Origin: Leptasterias polaris | Lineage: Eukaryota; Echinodermata; Asteroidea; Forcipulatida; Asteriidae | Assembly (NCBI GenBank): GCA_037783415.1 | Contig: JAZGTN010000167.1 | Span: 400,947 to 464,946, forward strand | Reading direction: 5' to 3' | Length of the DNA stretch: 64,000 bases | In this document: positions 60,463 to 64,000 of the stretch, in pieces | Layout of the letters: every line of letters begins with the position of its first letter | How positions within the stretch are numbered: position 1 is the stretch's first letter | Program-made: the position numbers and the translations under genes | The notes under the pieces: generated by a model | What the model was told of the DNA's origin: nothing | The model's input: only the letters and a program-made list of their open reading frames with translations | Databases searched by the model: none

Positions 60463-60815
60463 GGAAAAATCAGACACAAAAAGGACATTGTAACAATTCA
60501 TGATGGACAGCATGTCAATAACAGTTTGTGGTACTTTGCATGCTACATGTACAAAGGAGGAGATAGATTTTCGACAATGACTCTGTATTTAACTTTAGAG
60601 CTGGTACACTTAAAACATCAAACTACAATCGATGAATGCATTTCCTGAACAATGTTGCAAGGGACGTATTCTCTACAAAGTCTCTGTAAAGACTCTTCCA
60701 AATCTCCAAGAAGGAAGTATAAGCTTCACTGGATATACTGGACAGATTCATCAAGATCCAAATGAACCTCATTGATGTCACAGTGAGTATTGGTTGCAAA
60801 GCTAGGAACCGGACA

Positions 60816-60915
60816 CAATGCCACTAGTAGATGTTGTTCCAACCAAGAACTCTGGAAAGACAACAATGCCACTGGTAGACCCCTTGCAACAACGTTCGAG
60901 CAGGAAATCTGGAAA
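60816..60915 (+). repeat. Two-unit repeat of about 50 bp
   Basis: ACAATGCCACTAGTAGA ... CTGGAAAGACAA is repeated as ACAATGCCACTGGTAGA ... CTGGAAAGACAA. A TGCAAAGAC word recurs downstream to 61120, hinting at an older array. Confidence 0.6.
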
Positions 60916-61202
60916 GACAATTGGATTTCAATCAAGCGATTTTGCAAAGACTCTTGGGAATCTACAAAACAATTCTGCAAAGACACTGTGCTGACTTTGA
61001 CACTATAAAGCGACCACATTTATGTTGGGATATTTCTGCATTTGACTCTCAGTGTTTTGATGAAGTCAACTTTTAACTTTGGAAACTCTAGCACCCTCTT
61101 AGGAGTCAATGGTTTGCAAAGACTATTTGCAAATGTCACTCTTCAGCACATTATGCTGTATGGTTTTAAGATCTGGTGTGACAAATTGAACATGTCATGT
61201 AG

Positions 61203-61547
61203 CGTGTCATGGCCGAGTGGTTAAGAGCATCGGATTCAAGTTCTGGTGGTTTAGCCATCGGGGTGTAGGTTCGAGTCCCGGTCATGACGCTTGTGTCCTT
61301 GTGCAAGACACTTTGCTATAATTGCTTCTCTTCACCCAGGGGTATAAATGGGTACCTGCAAGGGTAGAGGTTGAAATTGTGTTTGAAAAAGCCTTCGGAG
61401 CGCCATCATGGCAGCCCGGGCTGTATACTCCCCAGGGAGCTAGAAAGATTAAAGGAATGTTATTGGCCCAATGACCAGGGCACTAATGTAAAGCGCATTG
61501 AGACGTTATTGTGAAATGCGCTATAATAATAATAATAATAATAATAA
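61203..61547 (+). mobile_element. tRNA-Leu(CAA)-derived SINE with (AAT)n tail
   Basis: The head, 61203-61289, is a tRNA-Leu relic: A box TGGCCGAGTGG, anticodon arm GGATTCAAGTTC (CAA at 61237-61239), B box GGTTCGAGTCC at 61268-61278. The body follows (GTGTCCTTGTGCAAGACAC). A 3' part, GTAAAGCGCATTGAGACG to ATGCGCTATAATAATAAT, ends in an (AAT)n tail, of the kind shared with L2/CR1-type LINEs that mobilise such SINEs. The stems are imperfect, so it is not a working tRNA gene. It is the best-preserved of three copies in the window. Confidence 0.82.
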
Positions 61548-63330
61548 AGACTTGTTATGCGCACATATCCACCCTGCTGGGTGTTCAAGGCGCAGTAAAC
61601 CAAAAAAAACAAACAAAAGAAAAACAGAAACAACTAAATTATTCCTTGAAAACCTGTGACATTAGATAAGTTTTGAGAAGTGATTTAAATTTTGTGGTAC
61701 AAAGATAAGATCTAAGATTATGTGGTAGAGAGTTCCAGATGCGTGGCGCAGCTACAGAAAAAGACCTGTCACCCCAGGAGTGTTGAGACTTGGGTTCCTT
61801 GAGGAGAAGCATGGTACTGGATCGAAGATTCCTTGACGGAGTGTAAACTTGAAGCAGTTCAGAGATATAGTGGGGAGCCTTGCCGTTAAGTGCTTTGTGG
61901 ACAATGAGCATCAGCTTGAAGATGATACGTTGAGAGACAGGGAGCCAGTGAAGTTGTTTCAGAATGGGGGTGATAGAACAAGACTTTTTAGACAGTGTCA
62001 CGATGCGGGCTGCGGTGTTTTGGAGGCGTTGAAGGCGGGAAATCTGGTTGTTAGGAAGACTGTAGAGAAGAGCATTGCCGTTGTCAAGACGAGAAGTTAC
62101 GAATGCATGAATGACTTTTTCAGTGGCACTCTTGTTCAAGTACTTGCGTATCTTACCAATATTCCTGATGTGAAATGATGACACACGTATGATGTTGTTG
62201 ATGTGTGGTTGAAGTGTCATTGATGAATCAAAAATAACCCCCAAGTTCCGAGCTTGCAACGAGGGAGCTATCCGAGCATTACCAATGGAAATGTATGGCA
62301 CTGAAACCTTTGTTAATTGTTGACGAGACCCAAAAAGAATGAACTCTGTTTTATCATCATTCAACTTCAGGAAGTTCTGTTGGGTCCAACGTCGAATCTC
62401 TTGGATGCAATTCTCAAGTCTTTCAATAGAGGTATTGGCATTTTCTTGAGTAGATTTAAACGTGATGTATAGCTGAGTGTCGTCTGCGTACACATGGTAA
62501 TTCAGGTTAAATTTCAGGATGATGTCACGAATCGGTAAAGTGTACAGTGTAAACCACTGTGGGCCCAGTACCGACCCCTGTGGCACAGAGTAATTTAGGA
62601 CAACAGGGTCTGATACCACATTGCCGATACACACATGCTGAGTTCTATTGAATAGATAGGATTTGCACCATGCCAGGGCTGTGTCCTGGATGCCAAGATG
62701 ATTCTGGAGCCGAGAGAGAAGGATGTTGTGATCAACAGTGTCAAAGGCAGCACTCAAGTCTAACAGTACTAGTGCTGTAAGGTTGCCATTGTCCATTGCT
62801 GTAAGAATATCGTTGCTCACACGGACTAGTGCAGCTTCTGTCCCATGGAAAGGCTTGTATGCCGACTGGAACATGTCGGACAGGTTGAAAGCATGAATGT
62901 GATCGCTAATGCGTGATGAAACTACTCGTTCGATGACTTTTCCAAGATATTTTAAGTTCGCAACCGGTCTGTAGTTTTTGAATACCTCCTTGTCCAGGTT
63001 TGGTTTCTTGATGAGCGGCCTGATGTAGGAAACTTTTAGGCTATCGGGGAAACAACCAGAGCTAAGAGATTCATTAACAAGATTAGTGATGTACGGAGCA
63101 AATACATCAATGTTTTGTTTTATCATGGATGTCGACACTGGATCCAGCTCACAGGATTTTGAAGGAGATTTCATGATACTTCTTTTAATCTCAGTAACAG
63201 TGGCAGGCTCAAACACAGACAGTCTACACTCTGGTTGAAGATCTGGCATTGTCTGCAGCACGTCATAAGGGACTGATGAAAATGATGAGCGGATGTCTGA
63301 AATCTTGGTGACAAGAACTAGTTATTATTA
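61548..63330 (-). mobile_element. 5'-truncated CR1/L2-like LINE with intact RT frame
   Basis: On the minus strand it runs from about 63330 (next to a (TTA)n stretch) through the RT frame and a 3' UTR (GCGCCTTGAACACCC, GTGCGCATAACAAGTC) to an (ATT)n tail shared with the SINE's tail at 61523-61547. The endonuclease domain is absent. Absence of stops over 1.6 kb suggests a young insertion. Confidence 0.85.
61639..63261 (-). CDS. LINE reverse transcriptase (ORF2 C-terminal two thirds)
   Basis: This 540-residue frame holds the RT palm and post-RT region of a Jockey-superfamily (CR1/L2-like) retrotransposon. Motifs seen: F-K-N-Y-R-P-V-A-N-L near residue 94, motif A LLDLSAAFDTVDHN at 166-179 (catalytic Asp 168), motif B SVPQGSVLGP at 225-234, motif C YADD at 258-261 with both Asp present, motif D LNDDKTEFILFG from 300, and R-N-L-G-V-I-F-D near 338. 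The post-RT end carries W-L-P-V-S-Q-R-I and R-I-W-N-S-L-P-H-N-L. The frame stays open about 65 nt upstream of the GTG start given here; K-I-S-D-I-R-S-S there is the usual linker after the endonuclease. Without that domain it cannot retrotranspose itself. Confidence 0.92.
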   Translation of the reverse strand: MLQTMPDLQPECRLSVFEPATVTEIKRSIMKSPSKSCELDPVSTSMIKQNIDVFAPYITNLVNESLSSGCFPDSLKVSYIRPLIKKPNLDKEVFKNYRPVANLKYLGKVIERVVSSRISDHIHAFNLSDMFQSAYKPFHGTEAALVRVSNDILTAMDNGNLTALVLLDLSAAFDTVDHNILLSRLQNHLGIQDTALAWCKSYLFNRTQHVCIGNVVSDPVVLNYSVPQGSVLGPQWFTLYTLPIRDIILKFNLNYHVYADDTQLYITFKSTQENANTSIERLENCIQEIRRWTQQNFLKLNDDKTEFILFGSRQQLTKVSVPYISIGNARIAPSLQARNLGVIFDSSMTLQPHINNIIRVSSFHIRNIGKIRKYLNKSATEKVIHAFVTSRLDNGNALLYSLPNNQISRLQRLQNTAARIVTLSKKSCSITPILKQLHWLPVSQRIIFKLMLIVHKALNGKAPHYISELLQVYTPSRNLRSSTMLLLKEPKSQHSWGDRSFSVAAPRIWNSLPHNLRSYLCTTKFKSLLKTYLMSQVFKE

Positions 63331-63386
63331 TTATTCCCTAATGTATGTTTAGACCATTAGGCAGATTTAAAATATTGCTAGAAATT

Positions 63387-63734
63387 TAAGGCAGTGTAAA
63401 CTTTTGGTAATTGTCAAAGACCAGTATCTGCACTTGGTGTATCCCAACATATTCAATAAAACAAAAGCCAACCTGTGATTTGTTTTTGCTAAAGTGGTCA
63501 TCGAAGTTGCAAGAAAATAATAAAAGAAAAAAACTACCCTTGATGCACAGAAATGTTTGTTTTCAGAAACCTGAGAAAGGCTTCATGCCTAAAGTACTTC
63601 TCTGATTCAAATTTTTGGATTAAAAAATACCTCTTTTACTAAAACTACACTACTTCAAAGCGGGTCGTTTCTAACAAGGTTTTATAATTGGTGATTAATT
63701 TTGGAGTAATTACCAAAGGTGTACACTCCCTTTA
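63387..63734 (+). mobile_element. Diverged MITE copy
   Basis: TTAAGGCAGTGTAAACTTTT at the left and GGTGTACACTCCCTTTAA at the right. The interior (ATTGTCAAAGACCAGTAT, TTGGTGTATCCCAACATAT, CATCGAAGTTGCAAGAAAAT) matches the family at 1680 and 34799. It resembles the outer copy at 1572-2382 more than the younger pair. Confidence 0.82.
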
Positions 63735-64000
63735 ATGACATCATGGTACAGCTTTGGTGGTCAAAGAAAAAAGTATTAACAAATATCCGTTTTAAAGCTT
63801 ATTTAATCCAAGTTCCCTCTGATCCCAATCATCCAGATGAATATTTCCATCTAAATAACCTGTTTGAAACCAATCTCACATAGAAAATGACTGTGGACTT
63901 CAAATGTCACACCAATAAGCACCAACAACTTCTATAAAACCTAATACTTTGAATACTCTTGAGTTTTCTCAAAAACTATTCTGATGAACTTTCAAAGCTT
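63735..64000. other. Non-coding DNA at window end
   Basis: Nothing recognised. Confidence 0.5.

Noticed and set aside
61203..61289. Functional tRNA-Leu gene
   Set aside because: Acceptor and T stems are mismatched and it is fused to a SINE body with an (AAT)n tail.
63325..63338. (TTA)n beside the LINE 5' end as a target-site duplication of the (AAT)n tail
   Set aside because: The two microsatellites are reverse complements of each other on the element's strand, so they are not direct repeats.

Overview
This is animal nuclear DNA: AT-rich, intron-bearing, gene-poor and full of short non-autonomous transposons, non-LTR retrotransposon tails and minisatellites. The mix of foldback MITEs, CR1/L2-like LINE ends with (AAT)n tails and a tRNA-Leu-derived SINE suggests an echinoderm, probably a sea star or relative. 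That assignment rests on repeat style, not on a database match.

One host gene is recognisable, on the + strand: a four-exon bHLH-Orange (Hes/Hey/Helt-type) transcription factor. Exon 2 (17688-17786) encodes the basic region and helix 1. Exon 3 (36017-36122) encodes helix 2. Exon 4 (48779-49647) encodes the Orange domain and a Ser/Thr-rich tail. Splice phases agree (0, 1) and exon boundaries match the Hes-family plan. A possible six-codon exon 1 lies at 10250-10267. The gene would span about 39 kb, very large for this family. Its basic region and helix 2 lack several normally invariant residues, and it has no WRPW/YRPW ending.

Layout: 1-10 kb is upstream DNA with a nested MITE, two foldback MITEs and a possible promoter. 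From 10 to 49 kb the gene runs; its introns hold a 25-bp minisatellite, two 5'-truncated LINE tails, MITEs, and a dispersed repeat carrying a perfect histone-type 3' stem-loop. From 50 to 61 kb comes downstream DNA with G/C homopolymers, three tRNA-like modules in a row, and a dense cluster of minisatellites. From 61.2 to 63.7 kb a tRNA-Leu SINE and an RT-encoding LINE meet tail to tail, followed by another MITE.

The most unusual signal is the palindrome TAGGCCTA, counted 20 times where about one is expected. In two places where diverged repeat copies can be compared, the octamer replaces a plain TA in the sister copy, as if GGCC had been inserted with TA duplication (a footprint-like pattern).
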